Part shown: positions 41,617-50,043 of the stretch, in pieces | Layout: the number at the start of each line of letters is the position of its first letter | How positions within the stretch are numbered: the first letter of the stretch is position 1 | Assembly (NCBI RefSeq): GCF_048320135.1 | Contig: NZ_CP182947.1 | Span: 5,394,001-5,458,000 of the forward strand | DNA from: Ideonella_A sakaiensis_A | Lineage (GTDB): Bacteria; Pseudomonadota; Gammaproteobacteria; Burkholderiales; Burkholderiaceae_C | Direction: 5' to 3' | DNA: 64,000 nt | Notes under the pieces: generated by a model | Told to the model about the DNA's origin: nothing | Database searches by the model: none | The model's input: only the letters and a program-made list of their open reading frames with translations | Program-made: the position numbers and the translations under genes

Positions 41617-42870
41617 ATGTACCAGCATGCCAAAGTGCCTGAATCCGGCCAGAAGATCACCGTCGCTGCGGACTATTCGTTGACCGTTCCCGACCAGCCG
41701 ATCATCCCGTTCATCGAAGGCGACGGCACCGGCATGGACATCACGCCGGTGATGCTGAAGGTCGTCGATGCGGCGGTGGCAAAGGCCTATGGCGGCAAGC
41801 GCAAGATCGCCTGGATGGAAATCTATGCCGGCGAGAAGGCGACCAAGGTGTATGGGCCCGACGTCTGGCTGCCCGAAGAGACGCTGCAGATCCTGCGTGA
41901 ATTTGTCGTCTCGATCAAGGGCCCGCTGACGACGCCGGTCGGCGGCGGCATCCGCTCGCTGAACGTCGCGTTGCGGCAGGAACTCGACCTCTATGTCTGC
42001 CTGCGCCCGGTGCAGTATTTCAAGGGCGTGCCGTCGCCGCTGAAGGCACCGGAGAAGGTCGACATGGTGATCTTCCGCGAGAACTCGGAAGACATCTATG
42101 CCGGCATCGAATACGAGGCCGAAAGCGACAAGGCGAAGAAGCTGATCAAGTTCCTGCAGGACGAGATGGGGGTCAAGAAGATCCGCTTCCCGAATACCTC
42201 GGGCATCGGCATCAAGCCGGTCTCGCGCGAAGGCACCGAGCGCCTGGTACGCAAGGCGATCCAGTATGCGGTCGCCAACGACAAGCCGAGCGTGACGCTG
42301 GTGCACAAGGGCAACATCATGAAGTTCACCGAGGGTGGCTTCCGGGACTGGGGCTACCAGCTCGCGCAGCGCGAATTCGGCGCCGAGCCGATCGACGGTG
42401 GCCCGTGGTGCAAGTTCAAGAATCCTAAGACCGGCCGCGAGATCATCGTCAAGGATTCGATCGCCGACGCCTTCCTGCAGCAGATCCTGCTGCGGCCGGC
42501 CGAATATTCGGTGATCGCGACGCTGAACCTGAACGGCGACTACATCTCCGATGCACTCGCCGCGCAGGTCGGCGGCATCGGCATCGCGCCCGGCGCGAAC
42601 ATGTCGGATTCGGTCGCCTGCTTCGAGGCGACCCATGGCACCGCGCCGAAATATGCCGGCAAGGACTATGTCAACCCGGGCTCGGAAATCCTGTCGGCCG
42701 AGATGATGCTGCGCCACATGGGCTGGACCGAGGCGGCCGACCTGATCCTGCTGGCAATGGAGAAGGCGATCGCCAGCAAACACGTGACCTACGACTTCGC
42801 CCGACTGATGGACGGTGCGACGCAGGTCTCCTGCTCGGGCTTCGGGCAGGTGATGATCGATCAGATGTGA
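41617..42870 (+). CDS. icd: NADP-dependent isocitrate dehydrogenase
   Basis: TCA-cycle enzyme converting isocitrate to 2-oxoglutarate with NADP; 417 residues, equal to the E. coli type. Recognisable parts are 'IPFIEGDGTGMDIT', the substrate loop 'GGGIRSLNVALRQELDLYVCLRPV' in pieces ('IRSLNVALRQ'), 'FRENSEDIYAGIE', the catalytic Lys region 'VHKGNIMKFTEG', and 'NLNGDYISDALAAQVGG'. The ATG at 41617 has GGAG upstream. A 13-bp hairpin follows. Confidence 0.97.
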   Translation: MYQHAKVPESGQKITVAADYSLTVPDQPIIPFIEGDGTGMDITPVMLKVVDAAVAKAYGGKRKIAWMEIYAGEKATKVYGPDVWLPEETLQILREFVVSIKGPLTTPVGGGIRSLNVALRQELDLYVCLRPVQYFKGVPSPLKAPEKVDMVIFRENSEDIYAGIEYEAESDKAKKLIKFLQDEMGVKKIRFPNTSGIGIKPVSREGTERLVRKAIQYAVANDKPSVTLVHKGNIMKFTEGGFRDWGYQLAQREFGAEPIDGGPWCKFKNPKTGREIIVKDSIADAFLQQILLRPAEYSVIATLNLNGDYISDALAAQVGGIGIAPGANMSDSVACFEATHGTAPKYAGKDYVNPGSEILSAEMMLRHMGWTEAADLILLAMEKAIASKHVTYDFARLMDGATQVSCSGFGQVMIDQM

Positions 42871-42875
42871 TTGGC

Positions 42876-42904
42876 GCGCGCGTCGCAGCCACTGCGACGC
42901 GCGC
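42876..42904. terminator. Hairpin between convergent icd and enolase-family gene
   Basis: Perfect 13-base arms (42876-42888 and 42892-42904) with a CCA loop fill the gap between the two stop codons. No T-run is present, so it is a strong hairpin with likely but unproven terminator function in both directions. Confidence 0.6.
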
Positions 42905-42915
42905 ATGCAACGCCG

Positions 42916-44055
42916 TCAGGCGACGGCAAATTCGGCCAGCATGTCGAGGTCGGGGGCAAGGCCGAGGCCGGGCAGCGTGCCGAGCCGTGATTGGCCCTCG
43001 CTGATGCTGGTCAGTCCGCCGGACAGCAGGCTGCGCAGCGGATTGGGGTTCGCGTCGATCTCCAGCATGCCGTCGCCGCCGACCGCCGCCAGCAGATGAG
43101 CCGACGCGAGCAGGCCGATGCCGCCGCCGAGGAAATGCGGGCAATAACGCAAGCCGGCGCCGCGCGCCCGTTCGATCAGCGGCCAGCAGGCCGAGATGCC
43201 GCCCCACTTTGCGATGTCGGGTTGCAGCACCGACAGCGGTGAATCGTCGATTGCCCGCTCGAATGCCTGCTCACCGAGCAGGTTCTCGCCGGCCGCCAAC
43301 GGGATCGGCGTTGCGGCGGCCAGCTGCCGCCATTGCTGCCACGGCTGATCGGCCCGCAGCGGCTCCTCGAGCCAGCCAAGGTCGAAATCGGCCAGTCGCG
43401 GCGCGATCTCGCAGGCCTGGTCGACGGTCCATCCCTGGTTGGCATCGACCATCAGTGGGGTCGCGTTGCCGAGCAGGTCGCGCAGCGCACGCAGGTTGGC
43501 CAGATCGCGCTCGGCGCCAAAACCGACCTTCAGCTTGAAAGCGCGATGGCCATCGTCGCGGCGTTGCGCAGCGAGGACCTGCGGGCGGTCCGGGTTGAGG
43601 CCGCTGGCGTAGACCGCCACCGTGTCGTCTTTTCCGCCGAGCAACTGCCACAGCGGCACGCCGGCGCGACGTGCGCTGAGGTCCCACAGCGCCTGGTCGA
43701 TGCCGGCAATCACCTGGGCAATCGGGCCGGGTTCGCCGGACTGGATCGCCAGCACCGCGGTCTTGCTGCTGAGAAAATCGAATGCGGCGCGGGGTCCGGC
43801 AAAACCGTGTCCGGTCAGCAGCGGGGCGAGCACCGTGCGCAGCAGCCGGGCGCGGTGTTCGGCGCCGCAGGCCGGGAAATTGCACCAGATCTCGCCCCAG
43901 CCGACCGCGCCGTCTTCGTCCTCTACACGCACGAAGACGGCCGGTCGATCGTGCATCGTGCCGAACGAGGTCTGCACCGGCGTCGCGATCGGGCAGCGGA
44001 AAACGAAAGCCTCGGCGCGGGCGGGGCGGATTGTTGGTGTCGGCAGAGGGTTCAC
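42916..44055 (-). CDS. Enolase-superfamily (mandelate racemase/muconate lactonizing) enzyme
   Basis: Cytoplasmic enzyme of 379 residues that would abstract a proton alpha to a carboxylate. It has an N-terminal capping domain and a barrel with the KxK motif 'AFKLKVGFG' (about residue 174). Metal ligands follow in 'LMVDANQGW', 'LEEPL' and 'AAGENL', then Asp in 'LQPDIAKWGG' and His in 'YCPHFLGGGIG'. The Asp-His pair marks the mandelate racemase subgroup (acid-sugar dehydratases and racemases). The start ATG overlaps the GntR stop by 4 bases. The substrate is unknown; the neighbouring importer and GMC oxidase suggest a small acid or alcohol. Confidence 0.85.
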   Translation of the reverse strand: MNPLPTPTIRPARAEAFVFRCPIATPVQTSFGTMHDRPAVFVRVEDEDGAVGWGEIWCNFPACGAEHRARLLRTVLAPLLTGHGFAGPRAAFDFLSSKTAVLAIQSGEPGPIAQVIAGIDQALWDLSARRAGVPLWQLLGGKDDTVAVYASGLNPDRPQVLAAQRRDDGHRAFKLKVGFGAERDLANLRALRDLLGNATPLMVDANQGWTVDQACEIAPRLADFDLGWLEEPLRADQPWQQWRQLAAATPIPLAAGENLLGEQAFERAIDDSPLSVLQPDIAKWGGISACWPLIERARGAGLRYCPHFLGGGIGLLASAHLLAAVGGDGMLEIDANPNPLRSLLSGGLTSISEGQSRLGTLPGLGLAPDLDMLAEFAVA

Positions 44056-44777
44056 GGTTTCAGGTCCATTTCGACGTGGATGGCATCACCGCGGTAGGTC
44101 ACCTCCGCGAGATAGATCACCGTGTTGTCGGTATCGGTGAAGATGCGGCGAACTTCGGCCACCGGCGCGCCGATCTGCAGTTCAAGCAGCTTCGCCACCT
44201 CCATGTCGGCGGTGCCGATCGTCAGCACCTGGCTGGCCTTTGCGATCTTGATGTCCTTCATCGAGGTCAGGATCGGGATCACGGTCCGGCTGCGGAATTT
44301 TTCCGGCGCCTTGCGGAAGATCCGTTCATCGAGGTAGATATTGATCACGCAGAAGGCGTGGCCGTCGCGGAAATGGAGGCGCCGCATGAAGGCATAACGC
44401 GGTGCCGGCGCACCTTCACCTTCGGCCAGCGGCGGCGAACCGACATCCTCGTCGATGTTCATGATCTTCGGCTGCGTGTCTTCGTAGCCGCGCGCCAGTT
44501 CGGCAAGGCTGCCGACGACACTGATGAAGCGGTCGCGGCCCGGCCTGCTGGTGACGAAGGTGCCGCGGCCCTGCTGGCGCGAGACGAGCCCTTCGCGGGC
44601 CAGCAGTTCGATCGCCTGCCGCACGGTGACCCGCGCCAGGTCGAATTCCACCGTCAGCTCCTCGAGTGAAGGCAGGCGGTGCCCGACCGGCCAGGTTCCG
44701 CGGGCGATGCGCTGCCGGAACAGGTCGGCCAACTGGAAATAGCGCGGTACCGGACTGTCGAGAAAACTGCTGGCCAT
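44052..44777 (-). CDS. GntR-family regulator with UTRA domain (HutC type)
   Basis: Transcription regulator of 241 residues. The N-terminal winged helix has 'VPRYFQLADLFRQRIARGTW' and 'LARVTVRQAIELLAREGLVSRQQGRGTFV' in separate parts ('VTVRQAIELL', 'GRGTF'). The C-terminal UTRA ligand domain spans about residues 95-240. It diverges from the ABC importer and is coupled to the enolase-family gene, so it probably controls both directions in response to the imported compound or its acid product. Confidence 0.88.
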   Translation of the reverse strand: MASSFLDSPVPRYFQLADLFRQRIARGTWPVGHRLPSLEELTVEFDLARVTVRQAIELLAREGLVSRQQGRGTFVTSRPGRDRFISVVGSLAELARGYEDTQPKIMNIDEDVGSPPLAEGEGAPAPRYAFMRRLHFRDGHAFCVINIYLDERIFRKAPEKFRSRTVIPILTSMKDIKIAKASQVLTIGTADMEVAKLLELQIGAPVAEVRRIFTDTDNTVIYLAEVTYRGDAIHVEMDLKP

Positions 44778-44795
44778 GGATTGTTTTAAAGGTAT

Positions 44796-44807
44796 GGTCT
44801 ATAGTAC
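44796..44807. promoter_or_regulatory. Candidate GntR operator overlapping divergent -10 elements
   Basis: GGTCTATAGTAC has a CTATAG palindromic core. TATAGT (plus strand) and TATAGA (minus strand) both resemble -10 hexamers. It lies between the GntR gene and the importer permease (102-base gap), so one bound repressor could close both promoters. This is inferred from position and symmetry only. Confidence 0.4.
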
Positions 44808-44879
44808 GATTAACTCATTCGACACGCAAGACGATCCTCGACCCTCCCGGAAACCGACCGCACGCGCCTCGCTCCGCTC

Positions 44880-45650
44880 ATGCAGACTTCCTCCTCGACG
44901 CTGAAGCGCACCGCACTGATCATTGCACCCTGGTTGCTGATCGTCGGCTTCTGGTATGGGCTGCGGGCCAGCGGCCTGGTCAATCCGGCGCTGGTGCCGG
45001 CGCCGCACCTGGTATTCGCGAAGGCCCTCGAACTCGCAGAAGGCCGGCTCTGGCAGGACATCTACATGTCGACCCAGCGGGTTTTCATCGGCGTCACGCT
45101 CGGTGTTGCGGCGGCGGTGCCGGTGGGTTTCTGTCTCGGCTGGTACAAGGGCCTGCGAACCTTCATCGATCCGGTGATCAATTTCTTCCGGGCGCTGCCG
45201 CCGATCGCGCTGATCCCGCTGGTGATCGTCTATTTCGGCATCGGCGAGGTCGCGAAGACGGTGATCCTCTTTTATGCATCGTTCTTCGCCGGCGTGATCG
45301 TGATGTACGAAGGCATTGCGCAGATCAGCCCGATCTTCATCAAGGTCTCGCGCACGCTCGGCGCCAGCGACCTGGAGATTTTCGGCAAGGTCATCATCCC
45401 GTTGACGATCCCGCACATCCTGACCGCGGTTCGGGTTGCGCTCGGCGTCGCTTGGGCCACGCTGGTGGCCTCCGAACTGATTGCCGCGCAGCAGGGCCTG
45501 GGCGCCTTGATCCAGGATGCCTCGTCGTTCTTCCAGCTCGACATCATTTATGTCGGCATCATCTGCATCGGCCTGATCGCCTTGCTGATGGACTTGGCGC
45601 TGCGCGCGGCAACCCGCCGCCTGGTGGCCTGGCAGGACCGCATCGCATGA
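44880..45650 (+). CDS. ABC transporter permease, SsuC/TauC type
   Basis: Inner-membrane channel of 256 residues with six helices. The EAA loop is at about residues 140-160 ('EGIAQISPIFIKVSRTLGAS'), and 'RALPPIALIPLVIVYFGIGE' is the typical conserved helix for nitrate/sulfonate/taurine importers. It is the first gene of the importer operon and overlaps the ATPase start by 4 bases. Confidence 0.92.
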   Translation: MQTSSSTLKRTALIIAPWLLIVGFWYGLRASGLVNPALVPAPHLVFAKALELAEGRLWQDIYMSTQRVFIGVTLGVAAAVPVGFCLGWYKGLRTFIDPVINFFRALPPIALIPLVIVYFGIGEVAKTVILFYASFFAGVIVMYEGIAQISPIFIKVSRTLGASDLEIFGKVIIPLTIPHILTAVRVALGVAWATLVASELIAAQQGLGALIQDASSFFQLDIIYVGIICIGLIALLMDLALRAATRRLVAWQDRIA

Positions 45651-46483
45651 GCGACGTGCAGACAAACACCGCCGAGCAGGCACCGGTGCGCATCGCCTTC
45701 GACGATGTCTCGGTCGAATTTCCGACGCCGCACGGCAAGATGCGGGTGCTCGACCATGTCTCGTTCGACATCCGCGATGGCGAGTTCGTCTCGATCATCG
45801 GCCCGTCGGGTTGTGGCAAGACGACGCTGATGAACATCGTCGGCGGGTTTGTCCAGCCGACCGAGGGCCGGGTGCTGCTCGACGGCAAGCCGATCGCAGG
45901 ACCGGGCCCGGACCGTGGCGTGATCTTCCAGGAATACGGCGTCTTCCCATGGCTGACGGTGCGGCAGAACATCGAGTTCGGTCTGAAGCTCGATGCGAAC
46001 AAGGCGATCGCGGGCGACCGCGCGGCGATTGCCGAGCGCTACATGAAGCTGATGGGGCTCACCGATTTCGCGAACCACTTTCCGAAACACCTGTCCGGCG
46101 GCATGCGGCAACGGCTGGCGATTGCCCGCGCCTACGCAGTGCGGCCGCAGTTCCTGCTGATGGACGAGCCGTTCGGCGCGCTCGATGCGCAGACCCGGTC
46201 GGCGATGCAGGACCTGCTGCTCGAGGTGCTGCAAAGCGAGGGCAAGACGGTGATGCTGATCACCCACTCGGTCGAGGAAGCGATCTATTTGTCGTCGCGC
46301 ATCATCGTCGTGACCGCGCGGCCGGCGTGCATCCGCACGATCATCGACATCCCGTTCGGTTATCCACGGGCCGAAAACGTTCACGAGGATCCGCGCTTCG
46401 CCGAACTCAGGTCGCAGGTACACGAGTTGGTGATGCAGGAATATGCAGCGCAGTCCAGGCAGACCGTCCGCATCGGTGATTGA
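45647..46483 (+). CDS. ABC transporter ATP-binding protein, SsuB/TauB type
   Basis: ATPase of 278 residues. Walker A 'GPSGCGKTT' near residue 53, Q-loop 'FQEYGVFPWLTV', signature 'LSGGMRQRL' and Walker B 'FLLMDEPFGALD' are all present. 'FPWLTV' and 'DEPFGALD' are characteristic of the nitrate/sulfonate/taurine branch. It is translationally coupled to the permease. Confidence 0.94.
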   Translation: MSDVQTNTAEQAPVRIAFDDVSVEFPTPHGKMRVLDHVSFDIRDGEFVSIIGPSGCGKTTLMNIVGGFVQPTEGRVLLDGKPIAGPGPDRGVIFQEYGVFPWLTVRQNIEFGLKLDANKAIAGDRAAIAERYMKLMGLTDFANHFPKHLSGGMRQRLAIARAYAVRPQFLLMDEPFGALDAQTRSAMQDLLLEVLQSEGKTVMLITHSVEEAIYLSSRIIVVTARPACIRTIIDIPFGYPRAENVHEDPRFAELRSQVHELVMQEYAAQSRQTVRIGD

Positions 46484-46543
46484 CCGCGGCGGCGACGACG
46501 GGTTCGACAGCAACCCGATCTTTTGACCCACGAGGAGACGACC

Positions 46544-47545
46544 ATGACAATGCAACGCAGAGATCTGATCAAGGCAGGCGCCGTCGCGACGCTCGGAGCG
46601 ATCACCGGTTTTCCGGCGATCGCGCAGGCCCGCACCAAGGTCAAGGTCGGCTATCTGCATACGCCGGCAGTCGACAGCCACATCTTCATCGGCGAGCAGA
46701 TGGGCAGCTTCGGCAAGCAGGGGCTGGACCTCGAACTGATCCGCTTCACGACCGGGCTCGAGCTGTTCCAGGCGATGATCGGCGGCAGCCTCGACATGCT
46801 GTCGACCGGCGCGGTGTTGTCGAACTTCCCGGCGCGCGGGCAGGGCAAGGCCTTTCTGATGAACAACATCGAATACGCAACCGCCCAGCTGTGGGTGCGC
46901 GACGATTCGGTGAAAAGCATTGCCGACCTGAAGGGCAAGCAGATCTCGACGACGACCGGCACCACCGCGCACGTCTTCCTCGACCGCGCGCTGCGCTCGG
47001 CCAACCTGGATCCGGCGAAGGACGTGCAGCTCGTCAACCAGCGGATGACCGAGGCGGTGACCTCGTTCATCTCCGGCGCGGTGCCGGCCGTCGCCTTGTG
47101 GGTGCCGTTCGATTCGATCATCCGGCAGAAGGTGCCGGGCGCACGCAAGCTGGTCGATGCGTCGGCTTTTTTCCCCGAGGCGGCGATCATGGGCGGCTGG
47201 GCAGCGCGCAACGACTATTTCGACAAGAACCGGCCGGTGCTGACCAAGCTGATCGCCGGCTGGGCCGAAGCGAATGCGCAGATCGTCGGCAAACCGGACG
47301 AATCGGCCGAGATGCTGCAGAAGACGCAGTACAAGGAAGTGCCGCTGCCCGATTTCAAGGAGCAGTTCAAGGCGTCGAAATATTATTCGAACGCCGACTG
47401 GCGCACCCGCTACCAGGACGGCACCGTCAACAAGTGGCTGCAGCAGGTGACCGATTTCTTCGTCGCCAATGCCAATATCCAGAATGCGCTGAAGGCCGAA
47501 CAGTATTTCGACGCCAAGCTGTTCCTGGAGACGGTGAAGGGGTGA
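46544..47545 (+). CDS. ABC transporter substrate-binding protein, NMT1/SsuA-like, Tat signal
   Basis: Periplasmic binding protein of 333 residues. The ATG at 46544 follows GAGGAG. The leader has a twin-arginine motif ('QRRDLIKAG') and probably ends at 'AIAQA'. The mature part follows the aliphatic-sulfonate/NMT1 fold: 'KVGYLHTPAVDSHIFIGEQMG' (in pieces), 'GSLDMLSTGAVLSNFPARGQ', 'SIADLKGKQISTTTGTTAH'. The ligand is not deducible; Tat export suggests folding before export. Confidence 0.88.
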   Translation: MTMQRRDLIKAGAVATLGAITGFPAIAQARTKVKVGYLHTPAVDSHIFIGEQMGSFGKQGLDLELIRFTTGLELFQAMIGGSLDMLSTGAVLSNFPARGQGKAFLMNNIEYATAQLWVRDDSVKSIADLKGKQISTTTGTTAHVFLDRALRSANLDPAKDVQLVNQRMTEAVTSFISGAVPAVALWVPFDSIIRQKVPGARKLVDASAFFPEAAIMGGWAARNDYFDKNRPVLTKLIAGWAEANAQIVGKPDESAEMLQKTQYKEVPLPDFKEQFKASKYYSNADWRTRYQDGTVNKWLQQVTDFFVANANIQNALKAEQYFDAKLFLETVKG

Positions 47546-47594
47546 GCCGCGGCAGCGTTTCTGCGGGAGCCACGAGCGGGCTGCGCCGGTGACC

Positions 47595-49199
47595 ATGTCG
47601 GCAACCGGTTACGACTACATCATCGTCGGAGCCGGTTCGGCCGGCTGTGTGCTGGCAAACCGGCTCAGCGCCGATCCGCAATGCCGCGTGCTGCTGCTCG
47701 AGGCCGGCGGGGAGGGCGGCAATTTCTGGCTGCGCCTGCCGATCGGTTATTTCCGCACCATCTACGACCCGCGCTTTTCGTGGCAGTTTCCGCTCGAGCC
47801 ACAGGCGCAGACCGGCAACCGGCAGATCGCCTGGCCGCGTGGCAAGGTGCTCGGCGGCTCGAGCGCGATCAACGGGCTGCTCTACATCCGCGGCCAGCAT
47901 GCCGACTTCGACGACTGGGCGGCCCACGGAGCGACCGGCTGGAGCGCGCGCGAACTGCTGCCTTGGTTCAGGAAGTCCGAGCGCTACGAAGGCGGCGCCA
48001 GCCTCTACCACGGCGACCAGGGCGAGCTCTGCGTATCCGAGTTGCGCAACGACCATCCCTGCTGCGCCGCATGGGTCGAAGCCGGCGTGCAGGCCGGTCA
48101 CGGGCGCAATCCCGATTTCAACGGCGAACGCACCGAAGGGCTGGGTTCCTACCAGCTGACGCTGCGTGGTCGCTGGCGCTGCGATGCAGCGACCGCCTTC
48201 CTGGCGCCGGTGCGCTCGCGGCCGAACCTCGTCGTTGCCACCGGGGCGCAGGTCACCCGGGTGCTGATCGAGCGTGGCAGGGCGGTCGGCGTCGAATGGA
48301 CGAGCGGCGGCCAGTTGCAACGCGCCCACGCCGATCGCGAGGTGCTGCTCGCGGCCGGCGCGCTGCAGTCGCCGCAGCTGCTGCAGCTGTCGGGAATCGG
48401 CCCGGCCGAATTGCTGAGCCGCCATGGCATTCCGGTGCAGGTCGACGCGCCCGAAGTCGGGGCGAATCTGCAGGATCATTACCAGGCGCGCGTCATCGTC
48501 CGCCTGAACCGCCGCTGGTCGCTGAACGACCAGGTGCGCAGTCCGATCGGACTGGCCAAGATGGGTGCGCAATGGCTGTTCGGCCAGCGCGGCCCGCTGA
48601 CGGTCGGCGCCGGGCAGGTCGGCGGCATGGTCTGCAGCACACTCGCCACCGGCGACCGGCCGGACGTGCTGTTCAACGTGATGCCGCTGTCGGTCGACAA
48701 GCCGGGCGATCCGCTGCACGGCTTCTCGGGCTTTTCGGCCTCTGCCACGCAGTGCCGGCCGCGCTCGCGCGGCAGCGTGTCGATTGCCTCGCCGGACCCG
48801 CTGCAGCCGCCGCGAATCGTCGCCAACTACCTGACCGATCCGCACGACATCAAGGTGCTGGTCGAAGGCCTGAAGATGCTGCGCGAGATCTATCGCCAGC
48901 CGGCATTCCGCGATCTGCTTGCCGACGGTGAGTACATGCCTGGCGACGAGGTTCGCAGTGACGCCGAGCTCGAGGCATTTGCGCGCCAGAAGGGCGGCAC
49001 CGTTTTCCATCCGACCAGCACCTGCCGGATGGGCGGCGACCAGCGCTCGGTCGTCGACCCGGAGCTTCGTGTGCGCGGCATCGACGGGCTGCGCGTGATC
49101 GACGCATCGGTGATGCCGACGATGGTGTCGACCAACACCAATGCGGCGGCGATCATGATCGGCGAAAAGGGCAGCGCGCTGGTGCTCGGGCAGGCCTGA
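47595..49199 (+). CDS. GMC-family FAD oxidoreductase (choline dehydrogenase-like)
   Basis: Flavoenzyme of 534 residues oxidising an alcohol. The FAD-binding start is 'YIIVGAGSAGCVLANRLS', GMC signature 1 includes 'GGSSAINGLLYIRG', and signature 2 is 'AAGALQSPQLLQLSGIG'. The catalytic region has 'FHPTSTCRMG' and 'STNTNAAAIMIGEKG' with the His and Asn typical of the family. No signal peptide is seen. A GTG at 47589 is an alternative start. It ends the importer operon and probably oxidises the imported compound; choline itself is only one option. Confidence 0.88.
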   Translation: MSATGYDYIIVGAGSAGCVLANRLSADPQCRVLLLEAGGEGGNFWLRLPIGYFRTIYDPRFSWQFPLEPQAQTGNRQIAWPRGKVLGGSSAINGLLYIRGQHADFDDWAAHGATGWSARELLPWFRKSERYEGGASLYHGDQGELCVSELRNDHPCCAAWVEAGVQAGHGRNPDFNGERTEGLGSYQLTLRGRWRCDAATAFLAPVRSRPNLVVATGAQVTRVLIERGRAVGVEWTSGGQLQRAHADREVLLAAGALQSPQLLQLSGIGPAELLSRHGIPVQVDAPEVGANLQDHYQARVIVRLNRRWSLNDQVRSPIGLAKMGAQWLFGQRGPLTVGAGQVGGMVCSTLATGDRPDVLFNVMPLSVDKPGDPLHGFSGFSASATQCRPRSRGSVSIASPDPLQPPRIVANYLTDPHDIKVLVEGLKMLREIYRQPAFRDLLADGEYMPGDEVRSDAELEAFARQKGGTVFHPTSTCRMGGDQRSVVDPELRVRGIDGLRVIDASVMPTMVSTNTNAAAIMIGEKGSALVLGQA

Positions 49200-49204
49200 T
49201 CGCG

Positions 49205-49954
49205 TCAGTTTGCTGCGGCTGGAGGGCGGTGCCTGCGCACCCGCCAGCGTCGCCGCAAGGCCAGCACCGCGAGCACCGCGCCGGCGGCGACCAGGCCCCA
49301 GGCGGTGACCGATGCGATGCGCAGCAGCGTGCCGTTGAAATCCTCGCCACCGGCATAGTCCATGATGTGCAGCCGCCAGAAGAAGTCGTACCAGACCCAG
49401 GCTTCGTTGCGCGAGGTCAGGAATTCGCCGGTTCGGCCATCGAGGTAGATGCGGGTGGCCAGCGCATCGTCGAAGCGCACCCGCCAGAGGTCGCGCCGGC
49501 CGGCTGTCTCGTCGACGATGCCGAGCCGCTTCGGCAACTCGGCAATCCGCTCGACCGCGCTGACCGTGCCCGACCCCTTGTACAAGGCGCTGGCAAACCG
49601 CTGCACGGCAGCCTCGTCGGGCGGAGTCCAGGCCTCGCCATCGGTCGGCACGATCTCCGGTTTCGGCCCGCCGCGGTAGCTCAGGCGAAGCGCCGGCCCT
49701 TGCGGTGTCGCGACCGCCGCCACTGCGGCGACCTCGCCGCGCTGCGCGGCCGCATGCAATGCCGGCGCCGCCCGCTCGACCCAGCCTGCCGGCAGCGTCA
49801 CCGCCGGCGGCTGCACGGTGTCGCCGCCCTTGACCCAGGCCTTGAAGGGCAGCAGCGAAAAAACCAGTCCGCCGGTGACCCAGATCATCACCTGGATGCC
49901 GACCAGCCAGCCGAGCCAGCGATGGATCTTGAAGGTGGTGGCGGCGAGGCTCAT
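49205..49954 (-). CDS. PepSY-domain membrane protein
   Basis: Inner-membrane protein of 249 residues with two helices, at about 14-36 ('WLGWLVGIQVMIWVTGGLVF') and 205-230. Between them is a periplasmic region with a PepSY-like fold ('TRIYLDGRTGEFLTSR') and 'FFWRLHIMDYAGGEDFN'. Small PepSY proteins often accompany iron or flavin reductase functions, but no partner is adjacent. It converges on the GMC gene with a 5-base gap and diverges from the transglycosylase. Confidence 0.8.
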   Translation of the reverse strand: MSLAATTFKIHRWLGWLVGIQVMIWVTGGLVFSLLPFKAWVKGGDTVQPPAVTLPAGWVERAAPALHAAAQRGEVAAVAAVATPQGPALRLSYRGGPKPEIVPTDGEAWTPPDEAAVQRFASALYKGSGTVSAVERIAELPKRLGIVDETAGRRDLWRVRFDDALATRIYLDGRTGEFLTSRNEAWVWYDFFWRLHIMDYAGGEDFNGTLLRIASVTAWGLVAAGAVLAVLALRRRWRVRRHRPPAAAN

Positions 49955-50043
49955 CTTGGCGTGTGGATTGATTCGAACGGCTGCGGATTGTCGCCGCAGG
50001 CGGGAACCGTCCGAGCACCCGCCATGCCGGTCAAAATGGCCGC

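Noticed and set aside
42886..42900. A GCCACTG sequence resembling a cobalamin-riboswitch element
   Set aside because: It lies in a 3' hairpin between two convergent genes, with no riboswitch structure around it.
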